A stretch of 64,000 nucleotides of DNA, taken from assembly GCF_009765275.1 (NCBI RefSeq), contig NZ_VOPH01000017.1, positions 1 through 64,000 on the forward strand. The letters run 5' to 3'. Below are positions 6,926-15,656 of this stretch, piece after piece; positions within the stretch are counted from its first letter, which is position 1; each line of letters starts with the position of its first letter. The position numbers and the translations under genes were made by a program. The stretch is from Chachezhania sediminis (GTDB lineage Bacteria; Pseudomonadota; Alphaproteobacteria; Rhodobacterales; Rhodobacteraceae). Under the pieces are notes generated by a model, which was not told the origin of the DNA, searched no databases, and saw only the letters and a list, made by a program, of their open reading frames with translations.

Positions 6926-7495
6926 ATGCCTCCGCCCCGCAAGGTTGACCTGCTGCCCGCCGAGCTGCGGCTCTGGCTCCAGGAGGAGCTGAAGTCCCGT
7001 GGCTTCGGCGACTATGTCGCCCTGGCCGATGCCCTGAACACCCGCCTGGAAGAGGACGGGCTGGAGCTGCGCATCGGCAAGAGCGCGATCCATGCCTTCG
7101 GCCAGGAGTACGAGCATTTCGTGAAGGCGCAGGAACAGGCCAGTGCCTGGGCCGCGGGCTGGATGAACGACAACGGCCTGGAGGAAGAGGCCAAGCGCCA
7201 CAACGTGCTGTTCCAGATGATCACCACGCTCGCCTTCAAGGTCATGCAGTCGCAGATGATGAAGGAAGGCGACGAGATCGATGCGCGCGAACTGCACTTC
7301 CTGGGCAAGATGCTGAAGGACGTCATGAGCTCGTCGGGCATCCGCGAGAAGCTCATGGAGGAAGAGCGGGAGCGCATCGCCCGGGAAACCCGCGAGCGGG
7401 CGGCTGCCACGGTCGAGAAGCATGCCCGCAGCGCCGGCATGACCGCCGAGACGGTCGAGGGGATCAAGGCGGAGATCCTCGGGGTCTCGGCATGA
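6926..7495 (+). CDS. DUF3486 family protein, probable small terminase (Mu gp27)
   Basis: 189 residues starting MPPPRKVDLLPAELRLWLQE. The N-terminal helix-turn-helix region and the long central helices (LFQMITTLAFKVMQSQMMKE) are typical of DUF3486, which occupies the small-terminase position before TerL in Mu-like phages. It would recognise phage DNA and load the motor. Its stop overlaps the TerL start (ATGA). Confidence 0.85.
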   Translation: MPPPRKVDLLPAELRLWLQEELKSRGFGDYVALADALNTRLEEDGLELRIGKSAIHAFGQEYEHFVKAQEQASAWAAGWMNDNGLEEEAKRHNVLFQMITTLAFKVMQSQMMKEGDEIDARELHFLGKMLKDVMSSSGIREKLMEEERERIARETRERAAATVEKHARSAGMTAETVEGIKAEILGVSA

Positions 7496-9174
7496 CCGCC
7501 CCGATCACCCGCGAGGAATGGGAGCGCCAGCGCCGCGAAGCAACGGAGGCGCTGCCGGATGTCATCGATCAGGTCGGGCTTCCGAAGGTTCTGCTGCCCT
7601 ACCAGGCGCAGGCCGTCTCGCTCCTGGACAGCGCTTCGACCCATGTCCTCTTCATCGAGAAGAGCCGCCGGATCGGCCTGACCTGGGGCCTTGCCGCCTA
7701 TGCCGTTCTGCGTGCCGGCCGCGAGAAGGCCGCGGGCGGCATGGACGTCATGTACATCTCCTACAGCCAGGAGATGACGCGCGAGTTCATCGATGCCTGC
7801 GCCATGTGGGCGCGCGCCTTCTCGGTCGCGGCCCAGGCGCACGAGGAATTCCTGTTCCCGGACAGCGACGAGAACGGGGATCGCTCGATCAAGGCCTTCC
7901 GGATCGCCTTCGCCTCGGGCTTCGAGATCATCGCGCTCAGCTCTGCCCCGCGGGGCCTGCGCGGCAAGCAGGGTGTGGTGATCATCGACGAGGCGGCCTT
8001 CGTCGACAGCCTCGCGGAGCTCCTGAAGGCGGCGCTTGCCTTTCTTATGTGGGGCGGCCAGGTCGTGGTCTGCTCGACCCATGACGGCACCGAGAACGTC
8101 TTCAACCAGCAGATCCAGGACATCCTCGCCGAACGCTCGCCCTACAAGCACCTGCGTATCGATTTCGACCAGGCGCTGCGCGACGGGCTGTACCAGCGGA
8201 TCTGCCTTGTCCGCGGCAAGGAGTGGACGCCCGAGGGCGAGGCGGGGTGGCGCCAGGAGATCATCGACTTCTACGGCGACGGTGCCGATGAGGAACTGTT
8301 CTGCATCCCGTCCATGGGCTCGGGCGCCTGGCTTTCGGCCCCGCTGATCGAGGCGCGGATGACGGCGAAGATGGCGCCGGTCCTGCGCCTGGAGCTGCCG
8401 GCAAACTATCTCCAGCTGTCCGAGGTCGAACGCCTGGCGCTGTTCCGGCCGTTTATGGAGGAGCTGGAGGCCGCGCTGGCTGAGCTCGACCTCGATCTGC
8501 TCTACGCCTTCGGCTTCGACTTCGCCCGCGTCTCGGATCTGTCCGTCGCCTCGCTGCTGGCCATTGAACAGCGTCTTCAACGCCGGGAAGGCCTCTCGGT
8601 CGAAATGCGCAACGTGCCGGGCGACGAGCAGAAGACCGTCGTGCGCGCGATCCTGAGCCATGTCCGCGCCCGTCTTGTCGGTGCAGCCTTCGACGCCACC
8701 GGCATGGGCTGGACCGTGGCCGAGGACATGGGCCGCGAATTCGGCCTGCGCGAGGGCGAGGACGGCGGCGGGCTGGTCTGGGCGATCAAGTTTTCCGAGG
8801 ACTGGTATCGCCTTCACATGCCGCCGCTGAAGGCCGCCTTTGAAGACGACCAGATCGCACTCGCACCAGATGCGGAGCACCTTTCCGACCTCCGGGTGAT
8901 CAAGCTGATCCGGGGCACGCCCCGGGTGCCGCCGACCCGTGAAGGCGAGAAGGGCAAGAAGCGCCACGGCGACTATGCGATCGCCCTGGCGCTGGCGCAT
9001 TTCGCGAGCCGGATGCGGTGGGTCGAATACGACTACCGCGGTGCCGGCGGCAGCCATGCCGGGCAGCGTTCCGGCGCATCGATGACGGACACGGCCGAGG
9101 AGGCCGACCGCGCAGGTGAGCGCCGCGACTGGTGGTCCAGTCCGCTGGGTGCCGGGCTTAGGGGAGCAGTTTGA
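7492..9174 (+). CDS. Large terminase subunit (Mu gp28-like)
   Basis: 560 residues, the usual length. An N-terminal ATPase shows an adenine/phosphate-binding region KSRRIGLTWGLA at about residue 57 and a Walker B VIIDEAAF near 162, followed by a coupling motif (VVCSTHDGTEN). The C-terminal half has an RNase H-like nuclease with acidic FGFDFARVSD and AAFDATGMGW. It pumps DNA into the prohead and cuts it by headful, with the DUF3486 protein before it and the portal after it. Four-base overlaps on both sides. Confidence 0.93.
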   Translation: MTAPITREEWERQRREATEALPDVIDQVGLPKVLLPYQAQAVSLLDSASTHVLFIEKSRRIGLTWGLAAYAVLRAGREKAAGGMDVMYISYSQEMTREFIDACAMWARAFSVAAQAHEEFLFPDSDENGDRSIKAFRIAFASGFEIIALSSAPRGLRGKQGVVIIDEAAFVDSLAELLKAALAFLMWGGQVVVCSTHDGTENVFNQQIQDILAERSPYKHLRIDFDQALRDGLYQRICLVRGKEWTPEGEAGWRQEIIDFYGDGADEELFCIPSMGSGAWLSAPLIEARMTAKMAPVLRLELPANYLQLSEVERLALFRPFMEELEAALAELDLDLLYAFGFDFARVSDLSVASLLAIEQRLQRREGLSVEMRNVPGDEQKTVVRAILSHVRARLVGAAFDATGMGWTVAEDMGREFGLREGEDGGGLVWAIKFSEDWYRLHMPPLKAAFEDDQIALAPDAEHLSDLRVIKLIRGTPRVPPTREGEKGKKRHGDYAIALALAHFASRMRWVEYDYRGAGGSHAGQRSGASMTDTAEEADRAGERRDWWSSPLGAGLRGAV

Positions 9175-10811
9175 TGGGTAAGATACCGCAAGTCCTGGAC
9201 CGCTGGGGCCGCCCGGTGAAGCGCAGCGCCCTGACCGAGGAGGTGGCAGCACCTACCGTCGGGGGCGTGCGGTCGCCGATCACTGGCTACCCGGCCGACG
9301 GTCTCACGCCATTGCGCCTGGCCTCGATCCTGCGCGAGGCGGACCAGGGCGATCCGGTCCGCTACCTGGAACTGGCCGAGACGATCGAGGAGCGCGATCC
9401 GCATTACCTGGGCGTCCTGGGCACCCGCCGCCGGTCCGTCAGCCAGATTGACGTGACCGTGGAAGCGGCAAGCGACAGCGCGCAGGACCAGAAGACTGCC
9501 CAGATGGTCCGCGACTGGCTGAAGCGCGACGAGTTGACCGAGGAGATCTTCGATATCCTGGACACGATCGGGAAGGGCTATTCCTTCACCGAGATCATCT
9601 GGGAGACCTCCGAAGGCCAGTGGCAGCCCGCGCGCCTGGAATGGCGCGACCCGCGCTGGTTCCGCTTCGCCCGTCATGACCTGGCCACACCGCTGATGCT
9701 GGACGAGAACGGCCAGGAGGTCCCGCTTTCGCCCTTCAAGTTCATCTTCGCCCAGATCCGGGCGAAGAGCGGGATCGCCCTGCGGTCGGGCCTTGCCCGG
9801 GTGGCCACCTGGGGCTGGATGTTCAAGGCCTACACGCAGCGGGACTGGGCGATCTTCACACAGACCTACGGTCAGCCCGTCCGCCTTGGGAAGTACGGCG
9901 CCGGCGCGTCCGACCGCGACAAGGACACGCTCTTCCGGGCGGTGGCCAATATCGCGGGCGATTGCGCGGCGATCATTCCGGACAGCATGTCGATCGACTT
10001 CGTGGAGGCGAAGAGCATCGGGTCTTCGACCGACCATTACGAGAAGCGCTCCGACTGGCTGGACAAGCAGATCTCGAAGGCGGTCCTGGGCCAGACCTCC
10101 ACCACGGACGCTATCACCGGCGGGCTCGGCTCCGGACAGGAGCACCGCGAGGTTCAGGAGGATATCGAGCGGGCGGATGCCCGTGCCCTGGCCGCGATCC
10201 TGAACCGGGATCTGATCCGGCCCTGGGTCGATCTGGAGCATGGCCCCCAGAAGGCCTACCCGCGCCTGGTCATCGCCCGGCCCGAGAAAGAGGACCTGAC
10301 GGCATTCTCCAATGCCCTGGCACCCCTGATCACCGCCGGACTGCGGGTCCGGCAGTCCGAGGTCCGGGACAAGTTCGGCCTGTCCGATCCGGATGAAAAG
10401 GACGAGATCCTGGTGCCCCGGTCCGCGCAGCCGGGCGTGCAGCCCGGTGACGGGAACGGGAATGGCGCTGAGAGCGCCGTTAAATACCCATTAAAGGGCC
10501 AGAGCGCTCCGGCGGGGGGCGTTGCCGCCCTTCAGGCGGAAAGCGCCTCAGCGGCCCGCTCAGCGGCTCCCGATGAAATTGCCCCGATCCTCGACCGGAT
10601 GGCACGCGAGGCCGATCCAGAGATGGAAGCGATGCTGGGCCAGATCGAGGTGATGCTTGAGGCGGCCGGGTCGCTGGAAGAGTTCCGGGAAATGCTGCTG
10701 ACCGGGTTCCCGGATCTGGACGCGGGCGGCTTTGCCAATGTGCTGGGCGACGCGATGGCCGCGGCACATGCCGGGGGCCGTGCCGCTGTCGAAGAGGACG
10801 GTGATGGCTGA
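9174..10811 (+). CDS. Portal protein, DUF935 family (Mu gp29-like)
   Basis: 545 residues from an ATG overlapping the TerL stop (a TTG three bases earlier is the alternative). The core matches Mu gp29 portals: LRLASILREADQGDPVRYLE near residue 45, the FTEIIWE segment, and TSTTDAITGGLGSGQEHREV. The dodecameric portal forms the DNA gate of the head. The C-terminal part, after about residue 420, has a Gly/Asn-rich and Ala-rich linker and then a helical tail (ILDRMAREADPEMEAMLGQI) typical of the family's extension. Confidence 0.92.
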   Translation: MGKIPQVLDRWGRPVKRSALTEEVAAPTVGGVRSPITGYPADGLTPLRLASILREADQGDPVRYLELAETIEERDPHYLGVLGTRRRSVSQIDVTVEAASDSAQDQKTAQMVRDWLKRDELTEEIFDILDTIGKGYSFTEIIWETSEGQWQPARLEWRDPRWFRFARHDLATPLMLDENGQEVPLSPFKFIFAQIRAKSGIALRSGLARVATWGWMFKAYTQRDWAIFTQTYGQPVRLGKYGAGASDRDKDTLFRAVANIAGDCAAIIPDSMSIDFVEAKSIGSSTDHYEKRSDWLDKQISKAVLGQTSTTDAITGGLGSGQEHREVQEDIERADARALAAILNRDLIRPWVDLEHGPQKAYPRLVIARPEKEDLTAFSNALAPLITAGLRVRQSEVRDKFGLSDPDEKDEILVPRSAQPGVQPGDGNGNGAESAVKYPLKGQSAPAGGVAALQAESASAARSAAPDEIAPILDRMAREADPEMEAMLGQIEVMLEAAGSLEEFREMLLTGFPDLDAGGFANVLGDAMAAAHAGGRAAVEEDGDG

Positions 10812-11049
10812 GGATCGCGAGACCTTTGGGGCGGCAATGGATCGTGCCGTCGCGGTGGCGACGCGCCAGCCTCCCGTCATTCTTTCCGAACTGTCAGGCT
10901 GTCTCGATGAAGTTCTTCGAGCGCGCCCAACCGCTCCAGGAACAACGCAAGCACTGGCTCCCCAAGCCTCGTCGAAGACGAACCGTCCAAAAGCCAGCTT
11001 GGAGACGGAAGGGGATTGCCATCTTCTGCAGCGATCCGAAGAACGATGA
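10804..11049 (+). CDS. Short ORF after portal, possibly a truncated 5' end
   Basis: 81 codons from an ATG overlapping the portal stop. Only the first 23 residues (MAEDRETFGAAMDRAVAVAT) look like a phage protein; the rest lies antisense to a convincing minus-strand gene and is Thr/Arg/Ser-rich. It may be the original 5' end of a head gene cut off when the antisense gene was inserted, or a spurious frame. Low confidence. Confidence 0.3.
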   Translation: MAEDRETFGAAMDRAVAVATRQPPVILSELSGCLDEVLRARPTAPGTTQALAPQASSKTNRPKASLETEGDCHLLQRSEER

Positions 11050-11245
11050 CCCATTGCGTGAGCAGGACCCGCAACCCTTCGCGAGCGCCGTCCGGCCATT
11101 GCGCAAGCGTTTCGACGCGCAAGGTCCGGTTCGCACTGAGCTGGACTGACGCGGCTTCGAAATCAGGCTCGACGCCTGGAGAGCGCTCTCCCCAGAACGC
11201 TGCCTGCAAGAAGCCGAAGACGATGCTTTCGAGCGTTTTCTCCAT
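10877..11245 (-). CDS. Antisense hypothetical gene inside head operon (moron candidate)
   Basis: 122 residues on the opposite strand between portal and gpF, starting MEKTLESIVFGFLQAAFWGE. Composition is protein-like: amphipathic helices such as LRVLLTQWVIVLRIAAEDGN and LALFLERLGALEELH, sensible codon choice with lower third-position GC than the phage genes around it, and no competing + strand gene of quality. No Shine-Dalgarno is evident, and its start overlaps the ribosome-binding site of gpF. Small, independently oriented genes in phage structural operons are usually morons acting in the lysogen. No family recognised; function unknown. Confidence 0.6.
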   Translation of the reverse strand: MEKTLESIVFGFLQAAFWGERSPGVEPDFEAASVQLSANRTLRVETLAQWPDGAREGLRVLLTQWVIVLRIAAEDGNPLPSPSWLLDGSSSTRLGEPVLALFLERLGALEELHRDSLTVRKE

Positions 11246-11258
11246 GGAGGCACGCTAA

Positions 11259-12413
11259 TTGGCCGATCCTGAGTCGTCTATCACAACAATCTTCCGCCGG
11301 CCCTTCCCGGAGCAGGTCGCGGCCTTTCGCCTTCGCCTGGGCAACCTGGTTCCGACCAGCAGCTGGCAGGATGTGTGGCAGGGTGCCAACGACCGTGGCT
11401 TCATGGTGGCGGGCGCCACGAAAGCAGACCTTCTGGCCGACCTCGCGGCCGCCGTCGACAAGGAGATCAACGAGGGCACCAGCCTGGAGGAGTTCCGCCG
11501 CGACTTCCGCCAGATCGTGGAACGCCGTGGCTGGCACGGCTGGACCGGTGAAGGCACGAAGGCGGGCGAAGCCTGGCGCACGCGCGTCATATACCGGACC
11601 AATGCCAGGACCAGCTATGCGGCCGGCCGCCTGGCGCAGCTTCGCGAAGGGAAGTTCGCGTTCTGGATCTACAGGCATGGCGGATCGCTGGAGCCGCGGC
11701 CCGAGCATCTCGCCTGGGATCGCATCGCCTTGCCGCCCGATCATCCCTTCTGGGAGACCCACGCCACGCCGAATGGCTGGGGCTGCAGCTGCTACATCGT
11801 CGGTGCCCGGACCAGGGCCGGGATCCGGCGCCTGGGCGGCGACCCCGACAAGGTCCTGCCCGAGGGCTGGCAGAAGCTCGACCCTAAAACCGGGGCACCA
11901 CGCGGGATCGATCGGGGCTGGGCTTATGCGCCGGGGAACACGGTCAGCGACACGGTCACGGCACTTCGGCCGAAGCTCGACGCCCTGCCGCCGCAGCCCT
12001 CGATCGACCTGATACGAAGCTGGCTGCAGGAAGGGCCCTTTGCCAAGTGGATGGAGGCACCAGAAGGGAACTGGCCCCTGGTCCGGATATCCACAGAGGA
12101 CGCCGCCAGGATCGGAGCCCAGCGTGAGGTCGCGGATCTTTCGGCCGAGACGGCTCTGAAACAGCTGCGGGTGCATCCCGAGCTCACGCCGGCCGAGTAT
12201 GTACGAGCCCAGGAAACGATCAGCCGTGCGACCCACAAGGTTCAGGACACGCCCCGAAGCCTGATCTACATCCTGGATGAACCGGACGGCCATCTGCTGG
12301 TCGTCAAGGCGACGCGGACCGGTGAGGGGCTCTTCATCACCAGCTTCCGCCGCATGAGTGCGGAAGGGGTCAATCGTGACCGTCTGATCCGCAGGCTTCT
12401 GAGAAGGGAGTAA
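11259..12413 (+). CDS. Head morphogenesis protein gpF (Mu gp30-like), possible C-terminal nuclease-like domain
   Basis: 384 residues. The start is TTG, supported by GGAGG eight bases upstream and by lack of a nearby ATG. Residues about 105-190 hold the SPP1-gp7/MuF signature: WRTRVIYRTNARTSYAAGRL, LPPDHPFWETHATPNGWGC and the CSCYIVGART ending. MuF proteins are minor head proteins, often ejected with DNA. The last 70 residues (TPRSLIYILDEPDGHLLVVK, GEGLFITSFRRM) resemble the small barnase/EndoU/colicin-like nuclease domains appended to many MuF proteins (inference from pattern). Confidence 0.9.
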   Translation: MADPESSITTIFRRPFPEQVAAFRLRLGNLVPTSSWQDVWQGANDRGFMVAGATKADLLADLAAAVDKEINEGTSLEEFRRDFRQIVERRGWHGWTGEGTKAGEAWRTRVIYRTNARTSYAAGRLAQLREGKFAFWIYRHGGSLEPRPEHLAWDRIALPPDHPFWETHATPNGWGCSCYIVGARTRAGIRRLGGDPDKVLPEGWQKLDPKTGAPRGIDRGWAYAPGNTVSDTVTALRPKLDALPPQPSIDLIRSWLQEGPFAKWMEAPEGNWPLVRISTEDAARIGAQREVADLSAETALKQLRVHPELTPAEYVRAQETISRATHKVQDTPRSLIYILDEPDGHLLVVKATRTGEGLFITSFRRMSAEGVNRDRLIRRLLRRE

Positions 12414-12542
12414 TGCAGGCGGCGGGGCCCCGCACCCGGGGGAGAACCCGGAAACCCCGCATGGCGCTCCGTCAGGTCGAAACCGATCGTGCTACGGCCG
12501 CGAGAATATTACCGTGTCACGCCTGCATAAAGGAAGATAGCC

Positions 12543-13055
12543 ATGATCACCGTTGAAATCAACGACGCCCAGGTCAGGCAGGCCCTTGACGAGATCGCCC
12601 GTGCGCTCACGGATCTGACCCCGGCGATGCAGGACATTGGCGAGTATCTGACCGAGACCACGAAGGAGCGGTTCCGCAAGGGGGTGAGCCCGGAGGGAAC
12701 GCCATGGGCGCCGAAGAGCCAGGCCACGATCGACGCCTATGTCGCCCGGAAGGACAAGGTGGACTTCCGGCCGCTGCACGGCCCTTCCGGTCGGCTGTCG
12801 AGCGAGATCTCGTATCAGGCCGGTCCGTCTCAGGTCGAGATCGGGTCGAACCTCATCTACGCGGCTGTCCAACACTTCGGCGCCGAGGCGGGACAGTTCG
12901 GCGCCCGGATCGGCACCGACAAGCGCGGCCGGTTCTATTTCATGCCGATCCCCTGGGGTGACATCCCGGCGCGGCCCTTCCTGGGCCTCTCGGCCGAGGA
13001 CCGGACCGGTGTCCTGGAGATCCTCGAAGAGTACGTCACCGGCGCCCAGGAGTGA
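12543..13055 (+). CDS. Virion morphogenesis protein gpG (Mu gp31-like)
   Basis: 170 residues beginning MITVEINDAQVRQALDEIAR, preceded by AAAGGAAG. The middle has the family pattern TTKERFRKGVSPEGTPWAPK, then HGPSGRLSSEISYQ and RPFLGLSAED near the end. Mu gpG belongs to the tail-completion family and acts in head or tail assembly; position after gpF is conserved. A 129-bp gap before it holds no gene. Confidence 0.88.
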   Translation: MITVEINDAQVRQALDEIARALTDLTPAMQDIGEYLTETTKERFRKGVSPEGTPWAPKSQATIDAYVARKDKVDFRPLHGPSGRLSSEISYQAGPSQVEIGSNLIYAAVQHFGAEAGQFGARIGTDKRGRFYFMPIPWGDIPARPFLGLSAEDRTGVLEILEEYVTGAQE

Positions 13056-13115
13056 TCCGCGCTTGACCGGCTGACCGGCACCGGGCAACCTGACGGCAGA
13101 GCAAAAAGCGCCAAC

Positions 13116-13138
13116 CCCGCAAACCCTTGCGGGTGTAT
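13116..13138 (+). terminator. Hairpin after gpG, near-copy of the 4738 terminator
   Basis: CCCGCAA pairs with TTGCGGG around an ACCC loop, followed by TGTATTGG. The core of this hairpin and loop is identical to the terminator after Mor. It lies between gpG and the protease gene and may attenuate late transcription. Confidence 0.65.
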
Positions 13139-13169
13139 TGGCCCCTCCCATCGCGGCGAATATGGCCGC

Positions 13170-14225
13170 ATGGAAAACGCCCTTGTCACCCTCTCTGCGA
13201 TGGAACTGCCCGCGCCCGGCGAAGGCGCGGTCGTGCCGGAATGGGTCCAGCTTCTGCCCAAGGGACAGGTCGCCGCCTATGACGGCCGCGGTCCCTGGCA
13301 CTACGACGATGCGAAGCGGGTGATCGAGGAGAGCTTCTCGCGCCGCCGCCGGATCCACATCGACGAGAACCACTCCACCGATACCGCCGCCAAGCTTGGC
13401 CTGGCGGCGCCCGCCCGGGGCTTCATCACCGAGATGGAAGAGCGCGCCGATGGCATCTGGGGCCGGGTCGACTGGACCGAGAGCGGCCGCGCGCTGCTGT
13501 CCGACCGGGCCTACTGGGGCATCTCGCCCGTCCTCGCCTACGAGAAACTGACCGGCAAGGTGGCGGCAATCTCGCGCGCCGCCCTGACCAACGACCCCGC
13601 CCTGCGCGAGCTCCTCGCGCTCAACAGCACGGAGAAACCCGACATGTTTGCAGCGAAGGTGGCCAAGATCCTTGGCCTGTCCGAGGATGCCTCGGAAGAC
13701 GACATCGTTGCCGCCCTGGGCAAGCGCCTGGACAAGAGCGGTGAAGGTGAGGCCGCAATGAGCTCCTCGCTGTCCCGGATCGGCACGGCCATGGGCCTTG
13801 AGGGCGAGGTGTCGCTGACGGCAATCATCGCCGCCGCCACCGGGCTGAAGGCCGCCGGCACCGAGCAGACCGAAACGATCGCGACCCTGCAGAGCCGGGT
13901 CAACACGCTCGAAACCAACGGCAAGCGCAAGGCTGCCGAGGATTTCGTCGACGGTGCCATCCGCGATCTGCGCGCCGGCGTGAAAGCCAGCCGCGAGGAA
14001 TACGTCACGCTCCACATGGAAAGCCCGGAGCGCGCCGAGAAGCTGGTCGCGGGCCTGCCGAAGCTGGACCGCAGCGGTACCACTATCACGCCCCCGGCCG
14101 CGACCCAGGAAGGCCAGGCCACGCTGAGCGCCGACCAGAGCGCCGCGGCCCGGCTGATCGGGGTCGATCCCAAGGCCTACGCTGAAACCCTGAAGGCCGA
14201 AGCCGCCGCGAAGGAGACCTTCTGA
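13170..14225 (+). CDS. Prohead protease with scaffold region (Mu gpI/Z-like)
   Basis: 351 residues. The N-terminal half is the Mu-type protease: WVQLLPKGQVAAYDGRGPWH, HIDENHSTDTAAKLGL with the likely catalytic His, and YWGISPVLAYEKLTG with the likely Ser. From about residue 158 a helical, Ala/Glu/Lys-rich scaffold-like region follows. An internal ATG at 13644 has GGAGA eight bases upstream and would give a separate scaffold, as Mu gpZ is made from inside gpI. Length equals the Mu protein. Adjacent to decoration and major head genes. Confidence 0.88.
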   Translation: MENALVTLSAMELPAPGEGAVVPEWVQLLPKGQVAAYDGRGPWHYDDAKRVIEESFSRRRRIHIDENHSTDTAAKLGLAAPARGFITEMEERADGIWGRVDWTESGRALLSDRAYWGISPVLAYEKLTGKVAAISRAALTNDPALRELLALNSTEKPDMFAAKVAKILGLSEDASEDDIVAALGKRLDKSGEGEAAMSSSLSRIGTAMGLEGEVSLTAIIAAATGLKAAGTEQTETIATLQSRVNTLETNGKRKAAEDFVDGAIRDLRAGVKASREEYVTLHMESPERAEKLVAGLPKLDRSGTTITPPAATQEGQATLSADQSAAARLIGVDPKAYAETLKAEAAAKETF

Positions 14226-14683
14226 TGACCGCGCTGACCGCAGATCGCAACACGCCCCGTTCCGAGGGCGATCTTCGCAGCGGCCTGGTGGCCGCCGCCA
14301 CCCTCGTCTATGCCGGCGCGCTGCTGATGCGGAACGCCGCGGGCAACGTGATCGAGGGGCAGACCGCCACCGGCCTGGTCGGCATCGGCCGCGCCGAAGA
14401 GCGGGTCGACAACAGCACGGGCAGCGCCGGCGATCTTTCGGTCCGCTACCGCCCCGGCACCTTCCGCTTCGCCAACTCGGCCGCCGCGGATGAGATCACC
14501 ATCGCCGATATCGGCCAACTGGCCTACGCGGTCGATGACCAGACCGTCGCCAAGACCGATGGCACCGCCTCGCGCTCGGCGGCCGGCATCGTCGACGCGG
14601 TCGACGACCAGGGCGTCTGGGTGCGCCTGGACGAAGCCCTGACCAACGCCGCCGCGACCGCTGCGGCCGCCGCAGCAGCCTAA
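14225..14683 (+). CDS. Capsid decoration/cement protein, DUF2190-like
   Basis: 152 residues, starting inside the protease gene's final codons. The beta-rich body (VYAGALLMRNAAGNVIEGQT, GLVGIGRAEERVDNSTG, SRSAAGIVDAVDDQGVWVRL) has the pattern of DUF2190-like capsid cement proteins that trimerise on the head. It ends in a poly-Ala tail. Position between the protease and major head genes supports a head role. Confidence 0.75.
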   Translation: MTALTADRNTPRSEGDLRSGLVAAATLVYAGALLMRNAAGNVIEGQTATGLVGIGRAEERVDNSTGSAGDLSVRYRPGTFRFANSAAADEITIADIGQLAYAVDDQTVAKTDGTASRSAAGIVDAVDDQGVWVRLDEALTNAAATAAAAAAA

Positions 14684-14693
14684 GGATCCCACC

Positions 14694-15587
14694 ATGCTTA
14701 TCAACGCCGCAAATCTCGACAGCCTGCGCGTCGGCTTCAAGACGTCCTTCCAGAACGGCCTGGGCCAGGCTTCCACCATGTGGGAACGGGTCGCGACCGA
14801 AGTCACGTCGACCCAGAAGGAACAGAAGTACGGCTGGCTCGGCAAGCTGCCGAACGTCCGGGAATGGATCGGCGCACGCGCCGTCCAGAACCTCCAGAGC
14901 CACGATTACGCCATCAAGGAAAAGCCCTGGGAACTGACCATCGGCGTCGATCGCGACGACATCGAGACCGACAATCTCGGGATCTACGGGCCGCTCTTCC
15001 AGGAGATGGGCCAGTCCACGGGCTCCAAGAAGGATGCCCTGGTCTACGCGCTGCTGAAGGAAGGCTTCGCCACCGCCTGCTATGACGGCCAGTACTTCTT
15101 CGACACCGACCACCCGGTGCTGGACGAGGACGGCGAGGTGATCTCGGTCAGCAACTCCGGCGGCGGGGGCGGCACGCCCTGGTTCCTGCTCTGCACCAAC
15201 CGCGCGCTGAAGCCGGTGATCCTGCAGAAGCGCAAGGACTTCGAGTTCGTCGCCAAGGACAAGGTCACCGACGACAACGTCTTCAACAACAAGGAATTCG
15301 TCTACGGCGCGGATGCCCGGTTCAACGCGGGCTTCGGGTTCTGGCAGATGGCCTACGGGTCGCAGCAGACGCTGAACGCCGCCGCCTATGCGACCGCGCG
15401 TGCCGCGCTGACCGGCATGAAGGGCGACTACGGCCGCCCCCTGGGCCTGATGCCGAACCTGCTGGTCGTGCCGCCCGCGCTGGAAAGCGCCGGCCGCAAG
15501 ATCCTCAATTCGGAACTCGGCACCGGTGGCGAGACCAACGAATGGAAGGGCACGGCCGAGCTGCTGGTCGTTCCCTGGCTCGCCTGA
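14694..15587 (+). CDS. Major head protein gpT (Mu gp34-like)
   Basis: 297 residues, starting MLINAANLDSLRVGFKTSFQ, close to Mu gpT in length and pattern. Family markers include WLGKLPNVREWIGARAVQNL, LTIGVDRDDIETDNLGIY and the C-terminal LLVVPPALESAGRKIL. It forms the icosahedral shell on gpZ-like scaffold. A strong hairpin follows the stop, which fits high expression of a major structural gene. Confidence 0.93.
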   Translation: MLINAANLDSLRVGFKTSFQNGLGQASTMWERVATEVTSTQKEQKYGWLGKLPNVREWIGARAVQNLQSHDYAIKEKPWELTIGVDRDDIETDNLGIYGPLFQEMGQSTGSKKDALVYALLKEGFATACYDGQYFFDTDHPVLDEDGEVISVSNSGGGGGTPWFLLCTNRALKPVILQKRKDFEFVAKDKVTDDNVFNNKEFVYGADARFNAGFGFWQMAYGSQQTLNAAAYATARAALTGMKGDYGRPLGLMPNLLVVPPALESAGRKILNSELGTGGETNEWKGTAELLVVPWLA

Positions 15588-15609
15588 CGACCGAGAAATC
15601 AGTTTCCCG

Positions 15610-15634
15610 AGGGGCCGGTTCGGCCGGCCCCTTT
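15610..15634 (+). terminator. Hairpin/terminator after major head gene
   Basis: A 9-bp GC-rich stem (AGGGGCCGG with CCGGCCCCT) around a five-base loop, followed by TTTC. It starts about 23 bases after the gpT stop. Likely an attenuator or mRNA stabiliser. Confidence 0.7.
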
Positions 15635-15656
15635 CGCAAACTGATAGGAGGTCGCC

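Noticed and set aside
7012-9252. 746-codon open frame on the minus strand under TerL and DUF3486
   Set aside because: His/Arg/Gly/Leu-rich shadow of well-supported plus-strand genes; no family match and no ribosome-binding site.
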